Origin: Clostridiales bacterium UBA6386
GTDB lineage: Bacteria > Bacillota > Clostridia > Oscillospirales > Oscillospiraceae
Assembly (NCBI GenBank): GCA_002437585.1
Contig: DJQM01000033.1
Coordinates: 1 to 5,619, forward strand
Direction: 5' to 3'
Length of the DNA: 5,619 nucleotides
Shown: positions 1 to 5,456 of the stretch, in pieces
Layout: each line of letters starts with the position of its first letter
Position numbering within the stretch: position 1 is the stretch's first letter
Notes under the pieces: generated by a model
Seen by the model: the letters and a program-made list of their open reading frames with translations, nothing else
Databases searched by the model: none
Told to the model about the DNA's origin: nothing
Translations under genes and position numbers: made by a program

Positions 1-17
1 CCTAAAGGCCTTGGCAA

Positions 18-63
18 AGGTTGCAGGACGGACACATCTGACGATGCGTCCATCCTGCAACCT
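18..63. repeat. Long imperfect hairpin upstream of adhE
   Basis: The arms at 19-33 and 48-62 are complementary over 15 bp with one mismatch (C29 against A52). The flanking pair A18/T63 also matches, and the stem continues inside as CATC (35-38) with GATG (43-46) around a TGAC loop. The mismatch would be C-A in a plus-strand RNA but a G-U wobble in a minus-strand RNA, so the fold is slightly better if transcribed leftward. A run of seven T lies at 81-87, about 18 nt past the stem, which is too far for a textbook intrinsic terminator. It could be the terminator of an upstream gene outside the window or a dispersed repeat; the structure is certain, the role is not. Confidence 0.6.
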
Positions 64-152
64 GTCATATGCCACATCGATTTTTTTCCTCTTTCATTGG
101 GTCATATCTATTTACAGCACAGATCCTATTTTTTGCAGAGCTGGATTCCCTC

Positions 153-181
153 TTGACAAGCGCGTATTCATGATGTATAGT
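153..181 (+). promoter_or_regulatory. Sigma-A/sigma-70 type promoter of adhE
   Basis: A perfect -35 box TTGACA (153-158) is followed by a 17-bp spacer and the -10 box TATAGT (176-181, five of six consensus bases). Transcription should start near 188, giving a leader of about 50 nt before the adhE start codon. This is a strong promoter by sequence, consistent with a major fermentative enzyme. Confidence 0.75.
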
Positions 182-208
182 ATCGATAAACAGATATCGG
201 TATACGAT
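181..208. promoter_or_regulatory. Palindrome cluster at adhE start site, possible operator
   Basis: Several short dyads crowd the -10 and start-site region: TATCGATA (181-188), GATATC (193-198), GTATAC (200-205), CGATA/TATCG (184-188 with 195-199) and ATCG/CGAT (196-199 with 205-208). Such a position would suit a repressor. adhE in many Firmicutes is controlled by the NADH-sensing repressor Rex, but I see no convincing Rex box (TTGTTAA-N4-TTAACAA type) here. The regulator is therefore unknown, and the cluster may be chance in an AT-rich leader. Confidence 0.3.
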
Positions 209-239
209 TACTGATTAAAACGGAAAAGGATGGTTCACT

Positions 240-2846
240 ATGGAAAAACAGTACATGCCCGTTGCCACCGCCCAGGAATTGGCCGATGCCCTTTCCCGGT
301 GCCGTGATGCCCAGAAAAGGTACGCCGAGTACACCCAGGAGCAGGTGGACAGAATCTTCCTGGCCGCCGCCACCGCCGCCAACCAGATGCGCATTCCCCT
401 GGCAAAGCTTGCCGTGGAGGAGACCGGCATGGGCGTGGTGGAGGATAAGGTCATCAAGAACCACTTCGCCTCCGAGTACATCTACAACGCTTACCGCAAT
501 GCTAAGACCTGCGGCATTATCGAGGAGGACACCGCCTACGGCATCCGGCGGATCGCCGAGCCAATCGGTGTCATCGCCGCGGTGATCCCCACTACCAACC
601 CCACCTCCACCGCTATCTTCAAGGCTCTGATCTGCCTGAAAACCCGCAACGGCATGATCATCAGCCCCCACCCCAGAGCCAAGGGCTGCACCATCGCCGC
701 CGCAAGGGTCGTTCTGGAGGCCGCCGTGGCGGCCGGCGCGCCGGAGGACATCATCGGCTGGATCGACCAGCCCAGCCTGGAGCTGACCAATCAGCTGATG
801 GGGGAGGCTGACCTGATTCTCGCCACCGGCGGCCCGGGCATGGTGAAGGCCGCCTATTCCTCCGGCAAGCCCGCCCTGGGCGTGGGCCCCGGCAACACCC
901 CCGCTGTCATCGATGACACCGCGGATATTCTGCTGGCGGTTTCCTCCGTCATCCACTCCAAGACCTTCGACAACGGCATGATCTGCGCCTCCGAACAGAG
1001 CGTGGTGGTGCTGGACGGGGTTTACGAAGCCGTGAAGGCGGAATTCGTCCGCCGGGGCTGCTATATCCTGAACGCCGAGGAAGCGGATAAAATCCGGAAC
1101 ACCATCATGATTAACGGTGCTCTGAACGCCAGGATCGTAGGTCAGCCTGCCGCCAGGATTGCCGCTCTGGCCGGCATCCAGGTGCCGGAGAAGACCAAGA
1201 TTCTCATCGGCGAGGTGGAGTCCACCGACCTGAGCGAGGCCTTCGCCCACGAAAAGCTGTCCCCTGTGCTGGCCATGTACCGGGCGGCGGATTTCACCGA
1301 CGCCCTGCAAAAGGCCGACACCCTGGTGCGGGACGGCGGCTTCGGCCACACCGCCTCCATTTATCTGGACGAGGTCAACTGCCCCGACAAGCTGAAGGCC
1401 TTCGCCCACACCATGAAGGCCTGCCGGATTCTGGTCAACACCCCCTCCTCCCAGGGCGGCATCGGCGATCTGTACAACTTCAAGCTGGCTCCCTCCCTGA
1501 CCCTGGGCTGCGGCAGCTGGGGCGGTAACTCCGTGTCCGAGAACGTGGGCATCAAGCACCTGCTGAATATCAAAACTGTGGCCATCCGGAGGGAGAATAT
1601 GCTGTGGTTCCGCGCGCCTGAGAAGGTTTATTTCAAGAAGGGCTGTCTGCCCGTAGCCCTGGCCGAACTGAAAGAGCACAAGAAGGCCTTTATTGTCACC
1701 GATTCCTTCCTGTACAATAACGGCTATACCAAACCCATCGAGCAGAAGCTGGACGAAATGGGCATCATCCACACCACCTTCTACAATGTAGCTCCCGATC
1801 CCACCCTGGCCTGCGCCAGAGAGGGCGCGGCTCAGATGGCGGCCTTCCAGCCCGACCTGATCCTTGCCGTCGGCGGCGGCTCCGCCATGGACGCGGGCAA
1901 GATCATGTGGGTGCTTTACGAGCATCCCGAGGCGGACTTCCAGGATATGGCCATGCGGTTCTGCGACATCCGCAAGCGGGTGTATACCTTCCCCAAGATG
2001 GGCGAAAAGGCCTACTTCGTGGCCATCCCCACCTCCGCCGGTACCGGCTCCGAGGTGACCCCCTTCGCCGTCATCACCGACGAGCAGACCGGGGTCAAGT
2101 ACCCGCTGGCAGACTACGAGCTGCTGCCCAAAATGTCCATCGTGGACGCGGACATGATGATGAACGCTCCCAAGGGTCTCACCGCCGCCTCCGGCATTGA
2201 CGCTGTGACCCACGCGCTGGAGGCCTACGCCTCCGTCATGGCCACGGACTACACCGACGGCCTGGCTCTGCGGAGTCTGAAGCTGATCTTCGAGAACCTG
2301 CCCAAGGCCTATGACAACGGTTCCAAGGAACCCAGAGCCAGAGAGAACATGGCCCACGCCGCCTGCATGGCGGGCATGGCCTTCGCCAACGCCTTCCTGG
2401 GGGTGTGTCACTCCATGGCGCACAAGCTGGGCGCGTTCCACCATCTGCCTCACGGCGTGGCAAATGCCCTGATGATCGATGAGGTGCTGCGCTTCAACGC
2501 CGCCGAGGTTCCCATGAAGATGGGTACCTTCCCCCAGTACGACCATCCTCACACCCTGGCCAGGTATGCCGAGGTTGCGGATTATCTCAAGCTGGGCGGC
2601 ACCACGGACGAGGAGAAGCTGGAAAACCTGATCGCCGCCATTGACGCGCTCAAGGAGCGGGTAGGTATCAAGAAGACCATCCGGGACTACGGCATCGACG
2701 AGCAGGACTTCCTGAACCGGCTGGATGCCATGGTGGAGCAGGCCTTCGACGACCAGTGCACCGGCGCAAATCCCCGGTACCCCCTGATGAGCGAGATCAA
2801 GCAGATGTACCTGAACGCCTACTATGGCACTTGCGAAGCGGTGTAA
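240..2846 (+). CDS. adhE: Bifunctional acetaldehyde-CoA/alcohol dehydrogenase AdhE
   Basis: This cytoplasmic enzyme reduces acetyl-CoA to acetaldehyde and then to ethanol, using two NADH; family members assemble into spirosome filaments. The 868-residue protein has both expected halves. The aldehyde dehydrogenase half (about 1-440) carries the catalytic cysteine C249 in FDNGMICASEQS, with glycine-rich segments GGPGMV (197-202) and GVGPGNTP (214-221). A short linker leads to the iron-dependent alcohol dehydrogenase half (about 455-868), with the nucleotide-binding motif GGGSAMD (545-551) and the likely metal ligands D654, H658, H724 and H738. No key residue is missing. It is slightly shorter than E. 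coli AdhE (891 aa) because it lacks the lysine/alanine-rich C-terminal tail. The start is set by AAGGA (226-230), nine bases before ATG. The gene is monocistronic as far as visible and convergent with the next gene. The sequence contains no in-frame TTA, CTA or TCA codon, a sign of strong codon bias. Identification is essentially certain; substrate preference (ethanol versus butanol) cannot be read from sequence. Confidence 0.98.
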   Translation: MEKQYMPVATAQELADALSRCRDAQKRYAEYTQEQVDRIFLAAATAANQMRIPLAKLAVEETGMGVVEDKVIKNHFASEYIYNAYRNAKTCGIIEEDTAYGIRRIAEPIGVIAAVIPTTNPTSTAIFKALICLKTRNGMIISPHPRAKGCTIAAARVVLEAAVAAGAPEDIIGWIDQPSLELTNQLMGEADLILATGGPGMVKAAYSSGKPALGVGPGNTPAVIDDTADILLAVSSVIHSKTFDNGMICASEQSVVVLDGVYEAVKAEFVRRGCYILNAEEADKIRNTIMINGALNARIVGQPAARIAALAGIQVPEKTKILIGEVESTDLSEAFAHEKLSPVLAMYRAADFTDALQKADTLVRDGGFGHTASIYLDEVNCPDKLKAFAHTMKACRILVNTPSSQGGIGDLYNFKLAPSLTLGCGSWGGNSVSENVGIKHLLNIKTVAIRRENMLWFRAPEKVYFKKGCLPVALAELKEHKKAFIVTDSFLYNNGYTKPIEQKLDEMGIIHTTFYNVAPDPTLACAREGAAQMAAFQPDLILAVGGGSAMDAGKIMWVLYEHPEADFQDMAMRFCDIRKRVYTFPKMGEKAYFVAIPTSAGTGSEVTPFAVITDEQTGVKYPLADYELLPKMSIVDADMMMNAPKGLTAASGIDAVTHALEAYASVMATDYTDGLALRSLKLIFENLPKAYDNGSKEPRARENMAHAACMAGMAFANAFLGVCHSMAHKLGAFHHLPHGVANALMIDEVLRFNAAEVPMKMGTFPQYDHPHTLARYAEVADYLKLGGTTDEEKLENLIAAIDALKERVGIKKTIRDYGIDEQDFLNRLDAMVEQAFDDQCTGANPRYPLMSEIKQMYLNAYYGTCEAV

Positions 2847-2867
2847 CGCCGACATACCGGAAACGAT

Positions 2868-2911
2868 AGCAAGCCCCTTCCTGGGTTTATCCCCCAGGAA
2901 GGGGCTTTGCT
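2868..2911. terminator. Shared bidirectional terminator hairpin
   Basis: The arms 2871-2885 and 2893-2907 are perfectly complementary over 15 bp, with a 7-nt loop; AGC/GCT extends the stem to 2868-2911 across a one-base bulge. It starts 22 bases after the adhE stop and 14 bases beyond the stop of the convergent minus-strand gene, so it can serve both. The T-tracts are short and interrupted on both strands, so efficiency relies on the very stable GC-rich stem. Confidence 0.85.
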
Positions 2912-2924
2912 TATAAGCAGAGAA

Positions 2925-4610
2925 TCATCTGTCGTGGCTCGGGGCAGATATCAGCCCTTTTTCCAGCAGGGCTTTCTGCCAGGCAGAAAGGGTCTTGGGG
3001 GAAATGCAGTATTTGGCTGCGCACTGCTCCAAGGTCATGTCCGGAGACTGAATGTAGTCCGTTACAATGCGCATCTTGCTTTCCGGGTCATGGCGTACCG
3101 AGCCGGATGCGCGTTCCCGCCGCTCTTTGAAGGCGTTCAGTGCATATTCGTAAACCACGGCGGAATCCTCTCCCATCTTGCTGCCCTGGACGATAGACAG
3201 GAGCATGGCCTGCTCCATCAGATGGGGCGTATAGAAGTGGGGCAGCAGCGCAGCCTCCAGCAGATAGTCCGCAGTCTGGATGAAGCCGCCGATCCGTTCC
3301 CGGATGCCGGTTCTGTCCGCCGGGTCGGCATTCTGCCAGACAAGATTTTCTATGAACCACAGAAGGTACAGCAGATCCCCCTTTTCCGGCTGCACCCGAC
3401 CCAGCAGAATATCCGCTACCCGAGTGCGGCTGGCGTTTAGTCCACCGGCGGCAGTGAGCTTTCCGTCAGCTCGGGTGGTCAGAATGTGCCAGGCGCCTGC
3501 GTTGTCTGCCTCTGCGGAAGCGGACTGTATTTTGTTTTCCAGAAGCAGCCGGGCGGCGAGCTCCCGGCAACCGGCAGGAGAGATAGCTCCACCATTATAC
3601 AGAAGTCTGCGCACGGCACCGCTTTCTGTCGGTTCACGGTAGACGTCCTGGATACAGTCCTCCAGTTCTGTCTCATCCGGGATCAACTCCTCGCCGGTGA
3701 GAAGATCGTCGGCGAAGACTGCCAGGTTCCTGTAGATCCGCAGGGTGGTTTGGGAGGGGTGATCCAGCCGGAAGGATTGGCTGAGAATCCAGCCGAGGAA
3801 AAGCTCGTCCATCTTTTCCGGCTGATGCCGCCATTGGCAGACAAGTCCGGACAAAGTATCTGCCAGAGACTGGGTAAAACCGCTGCCGATAACCCCATCT
3901 GCTGTTCGGGGCTGGGCAGCCGCCGCCTGCAAATAGCGGCTTCGCAGACGTGCGACCCGGTTGATTCCTGCACCGACCAGAAAGCCATAGGCATCGATGA
4001 GATCGGCGGATTCATTATAACGAAAGGCTTCACCGCAGTCGAAGACCCGAAGCAGATACCATTCCATTTCCTTCAGAGAGAAGTTCAGGCAATGGCCTAG
4101 CTCCATAGCCTCAGGGCGGGTCAGCCGGGTACGGAATTTCTTTTTGTTTTCTTTGACGAAGGCGGCTTTGGCCTGACGAAAAGCCTTTGGATCCTTGCGA
4201 AGCTCTTCAGGCAGCAGTGCGGCTGCTGCCTCGTTGACCCCTTCCTCATCATACCAAGCCCGTGTGATGAGATATTCGCACTGCTCCGGATCATTATCCG
4301 GATTTTGCCCGGCTATTTTCAGCAGTCGGTTCAGATTATCCAGACTTTCCTGAGGTGTCAGCCCTGCTGCCTGGGCGAGGGAAACAGGCTGACTGACCGG
4401 ACAGTCCGCATCACGGGCGGCCAGAATCCGCATCAGAGCAAACCGGCTGGACAGGGCATATTCCTCCGCAATTTTGCCGAGGGTCTCCCGCCAGCGGGAC
4501 GCATCGTCTCCACGGTTTTCAGATTCAATGGTTTTCCAGATGGAGCAAGTTTCCTCGTCCAGAAGGCTCAATACCTGACTGCGAACCTGCCAGGTGTAGT
4601 CGGTTTCCAT
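2925..4610 (-). CDS. Unrecognised 561-aa protein with C-terminal helix-turn-helix-like region
   Basis: I do not recognise a named family. The protein is soluble, helical by composition, with no signal peptide or membrane segment. Residues about 511-553 read as a helix-turn-helix of the transposase/regulator type: a basic lead-in SKMRIVTDYI, a first helix TLEQCAAKYCIS and a second helix PKTLSAWQKALLEKG. A middle segment (about 163-190, LTRPEAMELGHCLNFSLKEMEWYLLRVF) resembles the small helical modules in Firmicutes XRE-like proteins where an LGxxLxxSLxEM pattern precedes a short leucine-rich helix. Residues 145-163 are strongly basic (KENKKKFRTR). DNA binding is therefore plausible but inferred. 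The start at 4610 is chosen because AAAAGGGGG (4626-4618) lies 7 nt upstream. An in-frame ATG at 4634 would add eight residues, but it overlaps the -10 box and encodes the Shine-Dalgarno sequence. The gene is convergent with adhE and has its own promoter, so it is probably not co-regulated with it. GC content is visibly lower than in adhE. Confidence 0.85.
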   Translation of the reverse strand: METDYTWQVRSQVLSLLDEETCSIWKTIESENRGDDASRWRETLGKIAEEYALSSRFALMRILAARDADCPVSQPVSLAQAAGLTPQESLDNLNRLLKIAGQNPDNDPEQCEYLITRAWYDEEGVNEAAAALLPEELRKDPKAFRQAKAAFVKENKKKFRTRLTRPEAMELGHCLNFSLKEMEWYLLRVFDCGEAFRYNESADLIDAYGFLVGAGINRVARLRSRYLQAAAAQPRTADGVIGSGFTQSLADTLSGLVCQWRHQPEKMDELFLGWILSQSFRLDHPSQTTLRIYRNLAVFADDLLTGEELIPDETELEDCIQDVYREPTESGAVRRLLYNGGAISPAGCRELAARLLLENKIQSASAEADNAGAWHILTTRADGKLTAAGGLNASRTRVADILLGRVQPEKGDLLYLLWFIENLVWQNADPADRTGIRERIGGFIQTADYLLEAALLPHFYTPHLMEQAMLLSIVQGSKMGEDSAVVYEYALNAFKERRERASGSVRHDPESKMRIVTDYIQSPDMTLEQCAAKYCISPKTLSAWQKALLEKGLISAPSHDR

Positions 4611-4617
4611 GAGAATA

Positions 4618-4626
4618 CCCCCTTTT
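4618..4626 (-). promoter_or_regulatory. Ribosome binding site that fixes the start of the 561-aa gene
   Basis: On the minus strand AAAAGGGGG precedes TATTCTC and then ATG (4610-4608), an ideal 7-nt spacing. The predicted RNA start (about 4626) would leave a leader of only about 16 nt, so this site sits almost at the 5' end of the mRNA. Confidence 0.7.
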
Positions 4627-4632
4627 GCCATC

Positions 4633-4660
4633 ATTATAGCAAACGAATGGAAAAAGTAAA
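4633..4660 (-). promoter_or_regulatory. Extended -10 promoter of the 561-aa gene
   Basis: The minus strand reads TGCTATAAT, a perfect -10 box (4638-4633) with the TGN extension (4641-4639). The -35 region is weak: TTTACT (4660-4655) matches four of six consensus bases at a 16-bp spacing. Extended -10 promoters tolerate a poor -35. Transcription would begin near 4626, downstream of the ATG at 4634, which excludes that codon as the start. Confidence 0.65.
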
Positions 4661-4754
4661 GAAGCGGGTTCCCTTAAAATGACTTTTGGATTTTGATGGT
4701 ATTCTTGGTGCGCAGGACAAAACAAGGGGAAACGATAGGGGACGGGCAGCGGCG

Positions 4755-4772
4755 TTGGACACAGTTGTCCAA
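4755..4772. repeat. Perfect 7-bp inverted repeat TTGGACA/TGTCCAA
   Basis: TTGGACA (4755-4761) and TGTCCAA (4766-4772) flank CAGT. The same TTGGACA recurs at 5338-5344 inside the IS30-like terminal sequence, and the nine bases GTTGGACAC are identical at 4754-4762 and 5337-5345. It may be an operator dyad or a transposon-end remnant. Confidence 0.5.
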
Positions 4773-4805
4773 AAATTCACTTTACAAATCATAATTCACT
4801 TGCAA
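4766..4805. repeat. Left candidate terminal inverted repeat (IS30-like)
   Basis: From 4766 the sequence reads TGTCCAA, five bases, then CACTTTACAA (4778-4787), with a second version CACTTGCAA at 4797-4805. The minus strand from 5344 downward reads TGTCCAA, four bases, then CACTTGCAA. The match is imperfect (small indels) but ordered, as expected for diverged terminal inverted repeats. Together they would bound 579 bp (4766-5344). The boundaries are inferred. Confidence 0.35.
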
Positions 4806-4818
4806 ATAAATTGTGAAT
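4774..4818. repeat. 19-bp-spaced ATTCAC/GTGAAT repeats
   Basis: ATTCAC occurs at 4775-4780 and 4794-4799 and its inverse GTGAAT at 4813-4818, each starting exactly 19 bp after the last. The first two belong to a longer direct repeat beginning AATTCACTT (4774 and 4793). The last two flank the -35 box of the candidate promoter at 4800, so they could be binding half-sites. No regulator can be named. Confidence 0.5.
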
Positions 4819-4828
4819 AAGTTATAAT
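4800..4828 (+). promoter_or_regulatory. Candidate rightward promoter
   Basis: TTGCAA (4800-4805, four of six -35 bases) is followed by exactly 17 bp and a perfect TATAAT (4823-4828). A second TATAAT at 4871-4876 lacks a good -35. Transcription from either would run into the small ORF beginning at 4907/4911. The AT-rich setting raises the chance of accidental matches. Confidence 0.5.
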
Positions 4829-4897
4829 ACAAGTGTCTGTATTCTTATCAATGTTGTTTGAATTGTAAAATATAATATCCACTTTGTTTCAAAATGC

Positions 4898-5062
4898 AGG
4901 GAGGACATGTATGGCAACACCGCACAATTGTGCCTGTGCGCTTCGACGGATCTTTTCCGCCAATTCCACGGTTTGAAAAGTTCGGAATATAGCGCAGCCG
5001 CTGCCAGCGCAAGCAGGCTTCCGGCTGCGGCATACCCCTTGCGGGGACATATCAAGCCCTGA
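4898..5062 (+). CDS. Possible 51-aa small protein with strong ribosome binding site
   Basis: AGGGAGG (4898-4904) is a strong Shine-Dalgarno sequence followed by two overlapping starts in different frames. ATG at 4907 opens a 51-residue frame ending at 5062 (it begins MYGNTAQLCLCAS and contains the alanine-rich stretch SAAAASAS). ATG at 4911, with better spacing (6 nt), gives only 21 residues ending at 4976. A third frame from ATG 4894 gives 32 residues without a ribosome binding site. I recognise none of these products. The well-formed translation signals argue that something was translated here, but the product may now be truncated, or the short peptide may act as a leader. The coordinates given include the ribosome binding site. 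Confidence 0.25.
   Translation, partial: REDMYGNTAQLCLCASTDLFRQFHGLKSSEYSAAAASASRLPAAAYPLRGHIKP
4922..4940. repeat. Overlapping palindrome and alternative stem
   Basis: GCACAATTGTGC (4922-4933) is a perfect 12-bp palindrome. The same left arm, CGCACA (4921-4926), can instead pair with TGTGCG (4935-4940) across an 8-nt loop. It lies just after the small-ORF start codons. Confidence 0.4.
4993..5029. repeat. GC-rich hairpin
   Basis: CGCAGCCG (4993-5000) pairs perfectly with CGGCTGCG (5022-5029); CTGC (5001-5004) with GCAG (5013-5016) extends it inward. No T-tract follows, so it is not an obvious terminator. Confidence 0.45.
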
Positions 5063-5308
5063 CTTGACGAAAAATCTCCCGCCGAGTCTGCTTGCCAAAT
5101 TATGCGGTGCTGCCTTATGAAAAAGAAAATGATGGTATTACCTGCACGCTGCTACTTAGCGGCTGCGGCTTCGATGCGCCCCTTTACCAAACCGATTCGT
5201 CCCTGTCTGCTTGGGTTCAGGGAACTGCCGCAAGGATTTACGGCGACGATGTACGGCTGCATGAAGACCCGCAGATTACCCGCAGTACCTATGAAGAATA
5301 CAAAATAC

Positions 5309-5364
5309 ACATTTTTTACGCAAATTGCAAGTGCAAGTTGGACACCCGCATGAATAAAAAATGT
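5309..5364. repeat. 10-bp inverted repeat ACATTTTTTA/TAAAAAATGT
   Basis: ACATTTTTTA (5309-5318) and TAAAAAATGT (5355-5364) are perfect inverses flanking a 36-bp core that contains the IS30-like terminal sequence. In RNA of either strand they form a hairpin; a T-run in the minus-strand direction could help end transposase transcription. Confidence 0.5.
5318..5345. repeat. Right candidate terminal inverted repeat (IS30-like)
   Basis: On the minus strand this reads GTGTCCAACTTGCACTTG and continues into CAATTTGCG. It contains TGTCCAA and CACTTGCAA in the same order as the sequence at 4766-4805. It lies about 70-95 bp past the transposase stop, where an IS30 right end is expected. Which side is the outer tip is unresolved: it could close the IS30 element to the right, or be the right end of a small element reaching left to 4766. 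Confidence 0.4.
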
Positions 5365-5394
5365 ACGGCGTAAGCCGGACTTGACTGCCACACA

Positions 5395-5456
5395 GCAGGC
5401 ACGGCTGGAGCTGTCAAGGATGCCGCAGGCACGGCGCAGCCGCTTGTCCTTGACAG
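5395..5456. repeat. Inverted and direct repeats over the transposase stop
   Basis: CTGTCAAGGA (5411-5420) and TCCTTGACAG (5447-5456) form a perfect 10-bp inverted repeat with a 26-nt loop; the transposase TGA lies inside one arm. GCAGGCACGGC is repeated directly at 5395-5405 and 5425-5435, and GCGCAGCCGCT at 5434-5444 matches 4992-5002. Neither arm is followed by a T-run. Confidence 0.6.

Larger units (their letters stand above)
5068..5373 (+). pseudogene. Start-less reading frame of unknown function, probably truncated
   Basis: The frame is open from 5068 (just after a TGA at 5065) to TAA at 5371-5373. Its translation around NYAVLPYEKENDGITCTLLLSG and the acidic stretch IYGDDVRLHEDPQ looks like genuine protein, whereas the overlapping frame that starts at 5102 is rich in Arg, Cys and Met and looks like a shadow. 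There is no ATG near the N-terminus; a TTG at 5092 exists but has no ribosome binding site. The last 25 or so codons run through the IS30-like terminal sequence (about 5301-5345), so the original C-terminus appears to have been replaced at an insertion junction. I cannot assign a family. It may be a remnant of a larger gene whose upstream part is lost or frameshifted. Confidence 0.35.
4635..5413. other. About 780 bp without a confident gene
   Basis: Past the promoter of the 561-aa gene, 4660-4750 shows nothing I can assign. From 4755 the segment holds a TTGGACA/TGTCCAA dyad, an AT-rich repeat region with a rightward promoter, a strong ribosome binding site before a very small ORF, GC-rich hairpins (for example CGCAGCCG 4993-5000 with CGGCTGCG 5022-5029), a protein-like reading frame without a start, and an IS30-like terminal repeat near 5319-5345. 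All three plus-strand frames are interrupted, which fits decayed or mobile-element DNA better than an intact gene. An untranslated RNA cannot be excluded. Confidence 0.5.

Noticed and set aside
11..214. 67-aa plus-strand ORF upstream of adhE
   Set aside because: It runs through the hairpin, the adhE promoter and the leader, and has no ribosome binding site or protein-like composition.
168..2855. 895-aa minus-strand ORF opposite adhE
   Set aside because: It is in exact codon register with adhE, is a low-complexity Gly/Val/His/Gln-rich translation with no domain, and is explained by the absence of TTA, CTA and TCA codons in the real gene.
2907..3440. Plus-strand ORF opposite the 561-aa gene
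   Set aside because: It starts inside the terminator hairpin, has no ribosome binding site, and its translation has shadow-like composition; the minus-strand gene has complete expression signals.
4811..4828. Possible Rex operator (TTGTGAA half-site)
   Set aside because: The left half matches a Rex-type half-site, but the right half (TTATAAT) does not complete the dyad and is better read as a -10 box.
5102..5353. 83-aa plus-strand ORF beginning near the MKKKMMVLPA segment
   Set aside because: It could pass for a signal peptide, but the rest is rich in Arg, Cys, Met and Pro and overlaps the more protein-like frame at 5068-5373; no ribosome binding site precedes it.
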